Below are positions 16,430-25,563 of a stretch of 64,000 bases of DNA, piece after piece (the stretch's first letter is position 1; every line of letters starts with the position of its first letter). The notes below the pieces were generated by a model. It did not search any database. It had not been told where the DNA came from and worked only from the letters and a program-made list of their open reading frames with translations. The stretch is from Chitinophagales bacterium (GTDB lineage Bacteria > Bacteroidota > Bacteroidia > Chitinophagales > Chitinophagaceae). The position numbers and the translations under genes are program-made. The stretch spans positions 62,001-126,000 of the forward strand of contig JAAFIK010000002.1 in the NCBI GenBank assembly GCA_013298665.1. The letters run 5' to 3'.

Positions 16430-19057
16430 TCAACCCGGCAGTAAAGCCTTCACCCCATCAATCACCTCCCGGAGCCGGCTCACATCCTGACCACCCGCAG
16501 TAGCCAGTGTGGGTTGCCCGCCGCCGCCCCCCCTGATCAGTCCGGCCACTTTTTCCTTGATGATTTTACCCGCATCGATATTTTTAGCCACCACCACAGT
16601 ATCGGCGATACCAATGGCTACAAAGGCCTTCCCATCAATATTGCTGCACAGTACAGCCACATGATCGCGCAGGTGATGCCTGAGGTCGAAACAGAGTTTT
16701 TTCAGGGCATCAGCATTGGTCACTTCTACAACGGCACCGATAAAATTAACGCCGTTGATGATCTCATCCTGCTGCAGCAGTTCATTGCGGATACCCACCA
16801 ACTGCCGCGCTTCCATACCGTCAACCTTTTTTTGCAAAGCGGCATTTTCAGCAATCAGCCCTTCAATGGCTTTCTCTGCAGATGCAGGATTTTTAAGCGC
16901 TTCCCGAACGGCACGCAACTGGGCCGCCTGTTTACGGATATATGCTTCTGCCGCAGCACCACAAACGGCTTCCACCCGGCGCACACCTGCCGCCACAGCA
17001 GTTTCCTGTGTAAAAGCGAAATAACCCAGCTCGCCGGTATGTGCTGCATGAGTACCGCCGCAGAGCTCTACGCTGTAAGCGGGATCAATCGTTACCACCC
17101 GTACGGTATCACCATATTTTTCACCAAATAAGGCCATTGCACCCAATGCTATTGCTTCGTCTTTGGGCATTTCGCGGATAATCACCGGTATGTTTTCACG
17201 TATTTTAGCATTCACCATAGTCTCCACTGCCAGCAGCTCATCATCGGTCATTTTTGCAAAATGCGAAAAGTCAAAACGCAGGTGCTCCCCGTTCACCAGG
17301 CTGCCTTTCTGCGCCACATGCGTACCCAGCACCTGGCGCAACGCAGCGTGCATCAGGTGTGTGGCGCTGTGGTGCAGGGTAATGGCTCGGCGGCGTGCAG
17401 CATCAACCCTTGCCATAACCGTACCCTCCGGGCTTGCAGGCAGTTTGTCTGCAAAATGAATAAACACATTATTTTCCTTGCGCGTACCGGTAATCGCGAG
17501 GCATTCATCACCCGCCAGCAGCACGCCCGTATCACCCGTCTGCCCGCCGCTCTCTGCATAAAAAGGGGTAGAACCCAGCACAAGCTGGTATTGTGTTTTA
17601 CCCTTTCCCGTTACTTTACGGTAGCGCATGATCTGCGTTGCTGTTTCGAGCGTATCGTACCCGGTAAACAATGAATCGCCACCTTCGTGTACCACCACCC
17701 AGTCTTCCGTATCCACAGCCGTGGCAGCACGGCTCCTGTTTTTCTGCTGTTGCATTTCCTTTTCAAAACCTGCCTCATCCACCTGCAGTTGCTGCTCGGC
17801 AGCAATCAGCCGGGTAAGGTCTACCGGGAAGCCATAAGTATCATAGAGTTCAAACGTAGCTGCTCCATCCACAATACCCGTATCAGCAGCCGCCGCAAAA
17901 ACCTCATCAATCTTCTTTAATCCTTTATCAAGCGTACGTAAGAACGCCTCCTCCTCCTCCCTGATCACCCGTCCCACAAAATCGGTCTGCTGGTGCAGCT
18001 CCGGAAAAACAGTTTCAAACTGACCCGCCAGCAGCGGTACAAGCTGGTACAGCAACGGGTGCTTGTACCCCAGGTAAGAATAATAATACCGAACAGCACG
18101 GCGCAGTATCCTGCGGATAACATAACCCGCACCGGTATTGGAAGGCAATTGACCATCGGCAATCGTAAAACAGATTGCACGGATATGATCGGCTATCACG
18201 CGGAAGGCAACACTTTCCTTATCATCACCGGCCGTGTAGGATTTCCCGCAGATGTCGCCCGTAGCGTTGATGGTACCACTGAATATATCGGTGTCATAAT
18301 TACTCTGTTTGCCCTGGAGTACCCGTACCAGCCGCTCAAGCCCCATGCCCGTATCCACATGGGTGGCCGGAAGGGGTTCAAGACTGCCATCCTTTTTCCG
18401 GTTGTACTGGATGAATACATTGTTCCAGATTTCGATCACCTGGGGGTGGTCTTTGTTCACCAGCTCGCGACCAGGTACAGCAGCCCGCTCGGCATCACTG
18501 CGGCAGTCCACATGTATCTCACTGCAGGGGCCACAGGGCCCCGTATCACCCATCTCCCAGAAATTATCCTTTTTGTTGCCAAACACAATCCTGTCATCCG
18601 TCACCAGTTTTCTCCACTCTGCCAGGGCAATTTTTGAAGATGGAATATTCTCATTGGCATCCCCCTCAAAAACAGTGATGTACAACCGGTCTTCCGGTAT
18701 ACCATATACCCCGGTAAGCAGCTCCCAGCTCCAGGCAATGGCCTCTGCCTTAAAATAATCCCCGAAACTCCAGTTGCCCAGCATTTCAAACATCGTATGG
18801 TGATAGGTATCCACACCCACTTCCTCAAGATCGTTGTGCTTACCGCTTACCCGCAGGCATTTCTGTGTATCAGCAGCACGGCGGTATGGTGCAGGTTTAT
18901 TGCCCAGGAAATAGTCTTTAAACTGGTTCATCCCCGCGTTGGTAAACATCAGGGTAGGGTCATTTTTCACCACAATCGGCGCCGATGGAACCAGTACATG
19001 CCCCTTCGATGCAAAGAATGACAGAAATTTATGACGGATTTCAGCACTGGTCATCAT
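16430..19057 (-). CDS. alaS: Alanyl-tRNA synthetase
   Basis: An 875-residue class II synthetase that charges tRNA-Ala. The N-terminal catalytic core includes MFTNAGMNQFKDYFLG and GDTGPCGPCSEIH. The editing domain keeps its zinc/hydrolysis motifs HHSATHLMHAALR and CGGTHAAHTGELG. The C-terminal oligomerisation domain has the Gly-rich GGGGGQPTLATAGG. Length matches the family. Two adjacent Met codons at the start (MMTSAEIRHKFL) leave a one-codon ambiguity. It is transcribed away from the neighbouring M23 peptidase gene, with about 120 bases of shared upstream DNA. Confidence 0.97.
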   Translation of the reverse strand: MMTSAEIRHKFLSFFASKGHVLVPSAPIVVKNDPTLMFTNAGMNQFKDYFLGNKPAPYRRAADTQKCLRVSGKHNDLEEVGVDTYHHTMFEMLGNWSFGDYFKAEAIAWSWELLTGVYGIPEDRLYITVFEGDANENIPSSKIALAEWRKLVTDDRIVFGNKKDNFWEMGDTGPCGPCSEIHVDCRSDAERAAVPGRELVNKDHPQVIEIWNNVFIQYNRKKDGSLEPLPATHVDTGMGLERLVRVLQGKQSNYDTDIFSGTINATGDICGKSYTAGDDKESVAFRVIADHIRAICFTIADGQLPSNTGAGYVIRRILRRAVRYYYSYLGYKHPLLYQLVPLLAGQFETVFPELHQQTDFVGRVIREEEEAFLRTLDKGLKKIDEVFAAAADTGIVDGAATFELYDTYGFPVDLTRLIAAEQQLQVDEAGFEKEMQQQKNRSRAATAVDTEDWVVVHEGGDSLFTGYDTLETATQIMRYRKVTGKGKTQYQLVLGSTPFYAESGGQTGDTGVLLAGDECLAITGTRKENNVFIHFADKLPASPEGTVMARVDAARRRAITLHHSATHLMHAALRQVLGTHVAQKGSLVNGEHLRFDFSHFAKMTDDELLAVETMVNAKIRENIPVIIREMPKDEAIALGAMALFGEKYGDTVRVVTIDPAYSVELCGGTHAAHTGELGYFAFTQETAVAAGVRRVEAVCGAAAEAYIRKQAAQLRAVREALKNPASAEKAIEGLIAENAALQKKVDGMEARQLVGIRNELLQQDEIINGVNFIGAVVEVTNADALKKLCFDLRHHLRDHVAVLCSNIDGKAFVAIGIADTVVVAKNIDAGKIIKEKVAGLIRGGGGGQPTLATAGGQDVSRLREVIDGVKALLPG

Positions 19058-19096
19058 ATAATTGATTGATTTACAGGTTGACTTTTACGTTTTGTC

Positions 19097-19104
19097 TATA
19101 TTTG
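19097..19104 (+). promoter_or_regulatory. Candidate -7 promoter element for the M23 peptidase gene
   Basis: TATATTTG fits TAnnTTTG exactly, 76 bases before the ATG at 19180, in the divergent region between alaS and the peptidase gene. A TTG sits 16 bases upstream, closer than the usual 19 to 21, so the -33 part is doubtful. Confidence 0.4.
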
Positions 19105-19179
19105 TACGCCTTAAACCGGCGCGGGTGCAAAACTAAGGATAAGCGTTCAGAGTACCTTAAGGTTTGAGTGGTTCAAAGC

Positions 19180-20154
19180 ATGAAAAAAATCAAGTATTAC
19201 TATAATACCAACACGCTTCGGTATGAGAAGCTCGTCACGCCCCTGCGTGTCAAGCTCCTGCGCATATTCGGATTTCTTTCAGCATTGGCCGTAAGCTGCC
19301 TCATCATCATCAGCCTGTACAACCGCTTTATTCCCAAACCCAAAGACATTGAATCTGAACGCCGGTACGAAGCCATGCGCGAGAATTACAGCGATCTTAA
19401 GACGAAAGTAAAGACCCTGCAGCAGCAAATGGAGGAGCTCGAAAAACGCGACAACCAGGTTTACCGGTCAATTTTTGAAGCCAATCCCGTACCCGACAGT
19501 ATGCGGGCCAAATTGATCGAAAAGAAAAAGGAAGTGGAAAAGGTAAGTGTTAAAAGCGATGATGAACTGAGCCGCGAAATTGCCTTTACACTCAATAACC
19601 TCAGCGCGCGTATGGTTTATCAGGCGGGCAGTTACGACGAGGTCTCAAAACTCATTACCAACCAGGGCGATAAACTATCGAGCATACCCGCCATACAACC
19701 GGTGAGCAATAAAGACCTTACCCGTATTGCAAGCGGGTTCGGTATGCGTATAGATCCCGTATATGGTACGCCCAAGATGCACAAAGGGCTCGACTTCACC
19801 GCCCCGCAGGGTACCCCCGTTTATGCGACCGGTAATGGGGTGGTCAATACCGCAGGGTACAGCGAGGGCGGCTATGGCAACCATGTCATCATCAGTCATG
19901 GCTATGGCTACGAAACCCTCTATGGCCATATGGTGCGCATCAAAGTAAGCAATGGCCAAACGGTAAAACGTGGTGAAATCATAGGATGGGTAGGCAGTAC
20001 GGGTAAGAGTACCGGGCCGCACTGCCATTATGAAGTGCACATCAACGGGGAAGCCGTTGATCCGGTTTACTTTTTCTACAACGACCTCAATGCCGAGCAG
20101 TACGACAGGCTGCTGAAATTAGCCGCTACGGGTAGTGCCAAAAGTTTTGATTAA
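19180..20154 (+). CDS. Membrane-anchored M23 metallopeptidase with coiled coil
   Basis: 324 residues. One N-terminal transmembrane segment (FGFLSALAVSCLIIISLYNRF) is followed by a coiled coil (residues about 65-100: YSDLKTKVKTLQQQMEELEKR) and a C-terminal M23 domain with zinc ligands HxxxD (MHKGLDFTAPQGTP), HGYGYETLYGHM and HCH (GPHCHYEVHI). The layout resembles MepM/YebA-like endopeptidases or EnvC-type activators; because the metal ligands are intact, it is probably an active cell-wall hydrolase. I chose ATG at 19180 over GTG at 19168. A MerR-type gene follows eight bases after the stop. Confidence 0.88.
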   Translation: MKKIKYYYNTNTLRYEKLVTPLRVKLLRIFGFLSALAVSCLIIISLYNRFIPKPKDIESERRYEAMRENYSDLKTKVKTLQQQMEELEKRDNQVYRSIFEANPVPDSMRAKLIEKKKEVEKVSVKSDDELSREIAFTLNNLSARMVYQAGSYDEVSKLITNQGDKLSSIPAIQPVSNKDLTRIASGFGMRIDPVYGTPKMHKGLDFTAPQGTPVYATGNGVVNTAGYSEGGYGNHVIISHGYGYETLYGHMVRIKVSNGQTVKRGEIIGWVGSTGKSTGPHCHYEVHINGEAVDPVYFFYNDLNAEQYDRLLKLAATGSAKSFD

Positions 20155-20162
20155 TTTTAACC

Positions 20163-20672
20163 ATGGCTTTATCGCAGATTTCTTTCGACTTTGATGCCCC
20201 GCAGGATATCCCTTCTCCAAAGAAGACGGTTAAAGCGGCAGCCCCTGTAAATACAGCAGGTGAGGCAAAGCCGCGCACAGCCTCCACCCGCGGCCGTAAA
20301 AGCCTGAAAGATGCCGCCGCCATGGCTGATAATACCGCCATACCGCCAGATGAGCAGTTGTTTGCAAAAATGTATTATTCCATGAGCGAGGTTGCCCTGA
20401 TGTTCAGGGTCAACCTTTCCCTTATCCGCTTATGGGAAAACGAGTTTGATGTACTCAAACCCCGGAAAAACCGTAAGGGTGACAGGCTCTTCCGGCCGGA
20501 AGACATCAAGTCGCTGCAGCTCATTCACCACCTCCTGCGCGAACGGAAATACACCATGCAGGGCGCCAAAGAGTTCCTGAAAAACAACAGGAAAGCAACA
20601 GAGAAATTTGAACTCATTGAGGGATTGAACCGCCTCAAAGACTTTTTGAATGAATTAAAAGCCGGGTTGTAG
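20163..20672 (+). CDS. MerR-family transcriptional regulator
   Basis: 169 residues. A low-complexity Ala/Lys-rich N-terminus of about 65 residues precedes a MerR-type winged helix (MYYSMSEVALMFRVNLSLIR, LWENEFDVLKPRKNRKGDRLF, then LQLIHHLLRERKYTMQGAKEFL). No effector domain or cysteine metal site follows; the C-terminus is a short helix. Bacteroidota commonly have this compact form next to an M23 peptidase gene, as here (eight-base gap). The regulated genes are unknown. Confidence 0.85.
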   Translation: MALSQISFDFDAPQDIPSPKKTVKAAAPVNTAGEAKPRTASTRGRKSLKDAAAMADNTAIPPDEQLFAKMYYSMSEVALMFRVNLSLIRLWENEFDVLKPRKNRKGDRLFRPEDIKSLQLIHHLLRERKYTMQGAKEFLKNNRKATEKFELIEGLNRLKDFLNELKAGL

Positions 20673-20702
20673 TGCCCGTAAACAATATACGCTGCAAGAC
20701 AA

Positions 20703-21218
20703 ATGATGAAAAAAATAGTAACCGGTATGCTGCTTCTCTCAGCATTTACCACCGCAGCCGCACAGGCGCAGTATGAAATCAGTACCGCCGAAGCGCATAG
20801 CCAGCGAAAGGTACTCCGCGGCATTATCAACAAATACCTTGTCATGAATGACCCCGCTTTTGCCTGGTATGCGGCCAACCAGAAAGGCTATACCCCCGAC
20901 AGCGCCACGCTCAACAGCATGGAAAAAGCAAAGGGGAAAGTGCAATTTGTCATTTTTGGGGGTACCTGGTGCGAAGACACCCAGGTGATCCTGCCGAAAT
21001 TTTTCAAACTGCAGGAAATGACGGGCATCAGCGACAACCAGGTTACCTTTTTTGGGGTCAATGAAGCCAAGCAGTCGCTGGGCAATATTGCCGCCGCCTT
21101 CGGTATTACCAATGTACCCACCATCATTGTGATGAAAGACAATAAGGAACTGGGGCGTGTAGTGGAATATGGCAAAACGGGTAAATGGGATAAAGAACTC
21201 GCCGACCTGCTCCGGTAA
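20703..21218 (+). CDS. Exported thioredoxin-fold protein with a single active-site cysteine
   Basis: 171 residues with a signal peptide (MMKKIVTGMLLLSAFTTAAAQA) and a thioredoxin fold (VQFVIFGGTWCEDTQVILPKFF, later FGITNVPTIIVMKD with the conserved cis-Pro). The usual CxxC is reduced to CEDT, so only the first cysteine remains. That fits a monothiol reductase, a thiol-peroxidase-like role or a redox-inactive binding protein rather than a disulfide oxidoreductase. It is encoded downstream of the MerR-type gene. Confidence 0.8.
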   Translation: MMKKIVTGMLLLSAFTTAAAQAQYEISTAEAHSQRKVLRGIINKYLVMNDPAFAWYAANQKGYTPDSATLNSMEKAKGKVQFVIFGGTWCEDTQVILPKFFKLQEMTGISDNQVTFFGVNEAKQSLGNIAAAFGITNVPTIIVMKDNKELGRVVEYGKTGKWDKELADLLR

Positions 21219-21248
21219 CCCATCACAATACCGCATACAACCACAACA

Positions 21249-21716
21249 GTGAAGGTCGTTATCGAAAAAACCAGTTCCGGCATGCACAGCATCACCGTAC
21301 CTGCAGCAGTGGCAGAACCATTGCTCGCTGCAGGCAACCACCGGGTGATCGCTGTACTCAATGCCACCACCACCCTCCATGCCGCGCTGGTGCGGCGCAA
21401 AACCGGCGGGTATTATATACGCCTTGGCTTGCCGGTATTAAAAAAAGCCGGATGCAAAAAAGGAGACAGCATCACCCTTTCCCTCGCTGCCGATACCAGC
21501 AATTATCAGTTTGCTATGCCGGAGGAACTTGCCGCAGTATTGGAAACTGACCCTGATGCCGACCGCATTTTTCATGCCCTTTCCCCAGGTAAGCAGCGCG
21601 GGCTTATCCACCTCGTGGCTTTGGTAAAATCAACCGATAAGAAGATTGAACGTGCATTAAAAATTGCAGCTAAGCTTAAAGCAGGTATTGTATCCCCGGC
21701 ACTTGTATTAAAATAA
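21249..21716 (+). CDS. YdeI/OmdA-like protein with DUF1905 domain
   Basis: 155 residues starting with GTG. The first half is a DUF1905-type beta barrel (GMHSITVPAAVAEPLLAAGN, then LHAALVRRKTGGYYIRLG, KKAGCKKGDSITLSL). The second half is a helical YdeI/OmdA-like segment (LETDPDADRIFHALSPGKQRGLIHLVA, VKSTDKKIERALKIAAKLKAG). The family is cytoplasmic and its biochemical role is not established. It follows the thioredoxin-like gene by 30 bases and is convergent with the MscS gene, three bases away. Confidence 0.8.
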   Translation: MKVVIEKTSSGMHSITVPAAVAEPLLAAGNHRVIAVLNATTTLHAALVRRKTGGYYIRLGLPVLKKAGCKKGDSITLSLAADTSNYQFAMPEELAAVLETDPDADRIFHALSPGKQRGLIHLVALVKSTDKKIERALKIAAKLKAGIVSPALVLK

Positions 21717-21719
21717 CCA

Positions 21720-22787
21720 CTACGGAGCCACAGCCCCCATCACCACTTTCTCCTGCTCCAGTACAAGCTTAACAGCAAGCGTTAGTTCCTGCCGGAATAC
21801 CTGAAATACTTCATCTGTAACCGGTGGCGTAAAACATTCCACCACAAGCAGGGCGCCCGCCGCGGTAAGATCCGCAACATAGACTGACGGATTGCTGAAG
21901 TTGTCCTTTCCTGCCTCCAGCACACTTTCGATACCCGCAATAACCTGCCGGAGTGTACCCGCCGGTGTACGCGGATTCAGCAGCAGATTGATTGCGATCC
22001 GCCGCCCGGTGCGCATCGTATGGTTATCCAGCACACTATCCACCATCTGCTTATTGGGTACACTCACCAGGGTTTTATCGGCTGTGCGTATCCTTGTGCT
22101 GCGCAGACCGATGCGCTCTACCATACCCGTGATGTGAAGAACCCTGATGGTATCGCCGGTAATAAAAGGCTTGTCAAAGAAAATAATAAATGAGGCGATG
22201 ATGTTTTCGAGGCTTTCTTTGGAGGCCAGCGCGATGGCAGCACCCGCAATACCCAAACCGGCAATAAGCGGGCCGATGGCCTGCATAAAGCAGAATTTAA
22301 GAATGGTCAGAAAACCCGCAATGGCAACCAGTACCTTAAAAAAGTCTTTGAAAAAGACAATCAGTTGGTTATCCGACTGGTCGGCGGTCAGGTTTGCCTT
22401 ATACTCAAGCACAATAGCCACAAAATCGATGAGCCGCAGGGCAACCCAGGTAAAGGATACAATCAGCAGACCAACGCCGGCACGCTCCAGCAGGGTTTGC
22501 AGACTGATCCCGTAAAGGGTAGCCGTCCAGTTGCCGGGAAAATTCAGCTTATCGATACTGAAAACAATTACCAGCAACAGGATAAACAACTGGAGTGGTT
22601 GTACCACCAGGTCTATAAATTCCTGCTTCTTCACATTACCCCATACCCGGTGAAAGCAACGGTAAAACAGGGAGGCTATGTAGCGCGACAGGTAGCGTTT
22701 GACCAGCAGCGCCAGCACAATCGTTCCCGCCACGATGCCATACATCTTTATCGTATTGTCTAATATGACCTGATCCAAAAAATCCAT
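21720..22787 (-). CDS. MscS-family small-conductance mechanosensitive channel
   Basis: 355 residues. Several N-terminal transmembrane segments (FILLLVIVFSIDKL; LLIVSFTWVALRLIDFVAIV) precede the pore helix rich in Gly and Ala (GLGIAGAAIALASKESLENI), directly followed by the beta domain start (IIFFDKPFITGDTIRV) and MVERIGLRSTRIRT. It gates in response to membrane tension and releases osmolytes on hypo-osmotic shock. It is the last of a minus-strand series after lpxH and an exported beta-propeller-like gene (25-base gap). Confidence 0.92.
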   Translation of the reverse strand: MDFLDQVILDNTIKMYGIVAGTIVLALLVKRYLSRYIASLFYRCFHRVWGNVKKQEFIDLVVQPLQLFILLLVIVFSIDKLNFPGNWTATLYGISLQTLLERAGVGLLIVSFTWVALRLIDFVAIVLEYKANLTADQSDNQLIVFFKDFFKVLVAIAGFLTILKFCFMQAIGPLIAGLGIAGAAIALASKESLENIIASFIIFFDKPFITGDTIRVLHITGMVERIGLRSTRIRTADKTLVSVPNKQMVDSVLDNHTMRTGRRIAINLLLNPRTPAGTLRQVIAGIESVLEAGKDNFSNPSVYVADLTAAGALLVVECFTPPVTDEVFQVFRQELTLAVKLVLEQEKVVMGAVAP

Positions 22788-22812
22788 ACCGGTTATTTAT
22801 CCGTGCGTTATC

Positions 22813-23622
22813 TTATCGTATACTGTAAATATCGATGCCTTCCTTTTTAAGCAGGTACAACCTGCCATTGATGGCCTTGATCGCTATGTATTTTCCAAAA
22901 AAAGCAGGCAGCAGGTATGTCTTCAGGTTCAGCGAACCCAGCGCATAACTGAAGAGTTTGCCCTCTTTGAAGCCATACATTGTTTGCCCGTTTACCTCAA
23001 TATCCTTCCACCCGGTAAAGGGCAGCCTGTTTTTAAATGTGCCATAATAATCAAAAATATAAAAGCCCTTTTCCGGATCGTAGAGATAAACAAAATTTTC
23101 ACGATCAATCATATGGGTGGGTGATGGAAGGGTATCAAAAAGCTGCCGCCAGTCCACCGTTTCACTCAACAGCTTACCCGTTTCATCAATCTTTTTCAGT
23201 TTATACTCCTGGTCGTCAAACACCCATATATTATTATCGTAAGCATTCGCCATTACTTTTACCCGGAAGAGCTGCTGCTTGCGGAAGTCGATGGTATTGC
23301 GGATGTTGAGGAATCGGTCCAGTACAACAGTAGTGGAAAAGTTTTTATAGAAAAGCAACAGTTTAAGGGGATTGGCAGCATCTACGGCATAGAGTTTCCC
23401 ATAGCGCCTTACATCATTAAAGACGCCCGCAGAGTCGCCATTGGGGCCAATTTTTTTTAATTGGTTGCCATTGTTGAGCAGGTAAATATTGCCCAGGTTG
23501 TCTACATTAAAATACGTAAAACTGCCTTTGATACTGCGGAGATAGACAAAATTGCTGTCCTGCTGCGCCTTTACCGGAGCCAGCCACAGCAGCATCAGTA
23601 ATATCGTCAATACCCTTTTCAT
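22813..23622 (-). CDS. Exported hypothetical protein, beta-propeller-like
   Basis: 269 residues with a clear signal peptide (MKRVLTILLMLLWLAPVKAQ). The body is built of short strand pairs, such as FNVDNLGNIYLLNNGNQLKK, NIWVFDDQEYKLKKIDETGK and FVYLYDPEKGFYIFDYYG, spaced as in NHL or 6-bladed propellers. No catalytic residues are recognisable. Its start codon overlaps the end of lpxH by four bases, so the two are translationally coupled. That may hint at an envelope role, but the function is unknown. Confidence 0.7.
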   Translation of the reverse strand: MKRVLTILLMLLWLAPVKAQQDSNFVYLRSIKGSFTYFNVDNLGNIYLLNNGNQLKKIGPNGDSAGVFNDVRRYGKLYAVDAANPLKLLLFYKNFSTTVVLDRFLNIRNTIDFRKQQLFRVKVMANAYDNNIWVFDDQEYKLKKIDETGKLLSETVDWRQLFDTLPSPTHMIDRENFVYLYDPEKGFYIFDYYGTFKNRLPFTGWKDIEVNGQTMYGFKEGKLFSYALGSLNLKTYLLPAFFGKYIAIKAINGRLYLLKKEGIDIYSIR

Positions 23623-24377
23623 CCTTTGTAATAGTTGAGGCTGAGCAATCCTTCCTCCAGCACCGCATAAGTATCGTAGCGTATCCAGTCGCCGAGGTTA
23701 ATATAGCGGCAGCCCGGGGCTATTTCCATATCGATGGGCAGGTGGCGGTGGCCAAAAACAAAATAGTCGTACTGTTCCTGCTGCAATACTTCCCGGCTGT
23801 AGATCACCAGCCATTCTTTGTCTTCACCAAGAAACTGTTCTTCAGTAAGCCCGGTTGCCGCCCTGCTCTTACGGGAAAAATAATCTGCAATACCCATGCC
23901 GATATACGGCGGCAGGATACCAAAAAGCCAGCGGCATACGGGGTTGCGGAATACTTTTTTCAGCAGTTTGTACCCATGATCGCCGGGCCCCAGCCCATCG
24001 CCATGCCCGATATAGATTTTCTTCCCCTGCAGGTGAAATACCCGGGGTTCAAAATAGACCGGTATATTGAGTTCTTTGGCAAAATAGTCCGTCATCCACA
24101 TATCATGGTTGCCCACAAAAAAATGGATGGGTATGCCGGCATCGGTTAATTCGGCTAATTTGCCCAGCAGGCGTACATAACCTTTGGGTACTACTTTTTT
24201 ATACTCATACCAGAAATCGAAAAGATCGCCCACGATAAAGATGGCTCCCGCATCTGGCCTGATACCTTCAAGAAAACGGATGATCCGTTTCTCCCTTTGC
24301 AGACTGGTTGCCATATCGGGCGCACCAAGGTGGAAGTCGGAGAGGAAGTAAATTTTTTTACCAGGGGCAATATCCAT
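23619..24377 (-). CDS. lpxH: UDP-2,3-diacylglucosamine diphosphatase, LpxH-like
   Basis: A 252-residue calcineurin-like metallophosphoesterase of the LpxH type, which cleaves UDP-2,3-diacylglucosamine to lipid X in lipid A synthesis. All metal motifs are seen in order: DFHLGAPD, GDLFDFWYE, GNHDMWMTD, GHGDGLGPGD and GHRH. A central helical cap with basic residues (VFRNPVCRWLFGILPPYIG) supports a lipid substrate. It is upstream of and overlaps the exported propeller-like gene. Specificity between LpxH and a paralogous phosphoesterase cannot be settled from sequence alone. Confidence 0.85.
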   Translation of the reverse strand: MDIAPGKKIYFLSDFHLGAPDMATSLQREKRIIRFLEGIRPDAGAIFIVGDLFDFWYEYKKVVPKGYVRLLGKLAELTDAGIPIHFFVGNHDMWMTDYFAKELNIPVYFEPRVFHLQGKKIYIGHGDGLGPGDHGYKLLKKVFRNPVCRWLFGILPPYIGMGIADYFSRKSRAATGLTEEQFLGEDKEWLVIYSREVLQQEQYDYFVFGHRHLPIDMEIAPGCRYINLGDWIRYDTYAVLEEGLLSLNYYKG

Positions 24378-24392
24378 AAGGCAAATATAAAA

Positions 24393-24830
24393 CTATCCGC
24401 CCTTTTGTTGCTGCCGCATATAATCGAGTACATCACCGGAGGCAATCAAAGGTTTGTCTGCAACATCGCCATTGTACCAGTATATCCAGGCATCTGCATG
24501 GCCACCATCGTCGAGCAGCACATTTGCCACTGCCCGGTAGTACAGGGGTGTTTCCCCGGTTTCCACTTTCAGTCCCTCATAATCATCAATCTGGGCCATG
24601 GCCCATTGAAACTCGCTTGCCGTATTGATCTGGTAGAGTTCGCCAACAATGAAATGGTCGCCGGTTGCGGGCCGGGCAGCAGGAAACCCGCCAAGATCGT
24701 AGAGCAGCCCTTTTACCTTTGCCGGCCCCAGGAGCCGGAAATAACGGCTCATATAATCGTAGGCCTGGTGACGGAAACCCTGCCGGAGCGATCCATAGAC
24801 AAAGAGTGTATATAGTTGGTTTTCAATCAT
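24393..24830 (-). CDS. Gamma-glutamylcyclotransferase-like (AIG2/GGCT) protein
   Basis: 145 residues of the GGCT fold. The substrate-binding signature LFVYGSLRQGFRH is near the N-terminus; VKGLLYDLGGFPAARPATGDHFIVGELYQI and the probable catalytic Glu in QIDDYEGLKVETGE follow. The family releases 5-oxoproline from gamma-glutamyl amines or peptides. I chose ATG at 24830 because the 13 residues before it do not belong to the fold. It is 15 bases upstream of lpxH on the same strand. Confidence 0.85.
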   Translation of the reverse strand: MIENQLYTLFVYGSLRQGFRHQAYDYMSRYFRLLGPAKVKGLLYDLGGFPAARPATGDHFIVGELYQINTASEFQWAMAQIDDYEGLKVETGETPLYYRAVANVLLDDGGHADAWIYWYNGDVADKPLIASGDVLDYMRQQQKGG

Positions 24831-24881
24831 AACATAAAGATACAATGTTGCTGATAGGGACGGGAGCAAAGATCAGACCCC

Positions 24882-25496
24882 TTATCCTTCCACAAGAAAA
24901 AGATAAACCTCCCTGGGGCCATGCACACCGGTAACCAGCGTTTTTTCAATATCGGCTGTACGGCTGGGGCCCGTGGCAAAACTGATGAGCGAGGGCAACC
25001 CATCCTTGTATTTTTCTTTCACCTGCAGCAGCGCATCTTTTACATCGTACACCAACTGGTGGGTATAAGCCACACAGATATGCACAGGAGCATAAACACT
25101 GGTGGTACGGCCACCGGCCTGCGCGGCACTCAGCACAATACTGCCCGTACGCGCTACAAGTAGTTCGCAGCCGGTAATGGATACATCGCAGGCGGCAAGA
25201 TCTGTTGTGGTTGCCAATGCGGTGAAGGCCTCATCTCGTGTATAAACGAGTTTCCAGTCCTTATTAACCAGCAATTGCTGCAGTTGCGTTTTCAACTCGC
25301 CCTCATCCACACAGTACACAAATTTTCCCTGCAACTGGCTGAAAGCCCCGGCAAAAATAACGTCCAGATCATCGGTTGGTGGCTGGTAAACGCTGTTGTT
25401 GCCTTCGCTGGCAGGAAAAGGCAGGGGCACCGGGTTGCTCAGTGCCTGCCGTATTTTCTTCAATATATTTTCCTTTGCAGGAGTAACTGGAATCAT
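24882..25496 (-). CDS. LUD-domain protein (LutC-like)
   Basis: 204 residues of the LUD family (AKENILKKIRQALSNPVPLPFP at the start; CDVSITGCELLVARTGSIVLSA; FATGPSRTADIEKTLVTGVHGPREVYLFLVE at the end). LutC is part of an iron-sulfur L-lactate oxidation complex with LutA and LutB, but neither partner is encoded here. Bacteroidota often have this single LUD gene beside ftsH, and its role there is unknown. I chose ATG at 25496; the nine residues upstream are hydrophobic filler. Confidence 0.8.
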   Translation of the reverse strand: MIPVTPAKENILKKIRQALSNPVPLPFPASEGNNSVYQPPTDDLDVIFAGAFSQLQGKFVYCVDEGELKTQLQQLLVNKDWKLVYTRDEAFTALATTTDLAACDVSITGCELLVARTGSIVLSAAQAGGRTTSVYAPVHICVAYTHQLVYDVKDALLQVKEKYKDGLPSLISFATGPSRTADIEKTLVTGVHGPREVYLFLVEG

Positions 25497-25563
25497 GTTC
25501 AACTCAATTAAAAACAGGAACACAAAACCCAGGTAAACCGGGGCTGTTTTCCTGCCCGATCAA

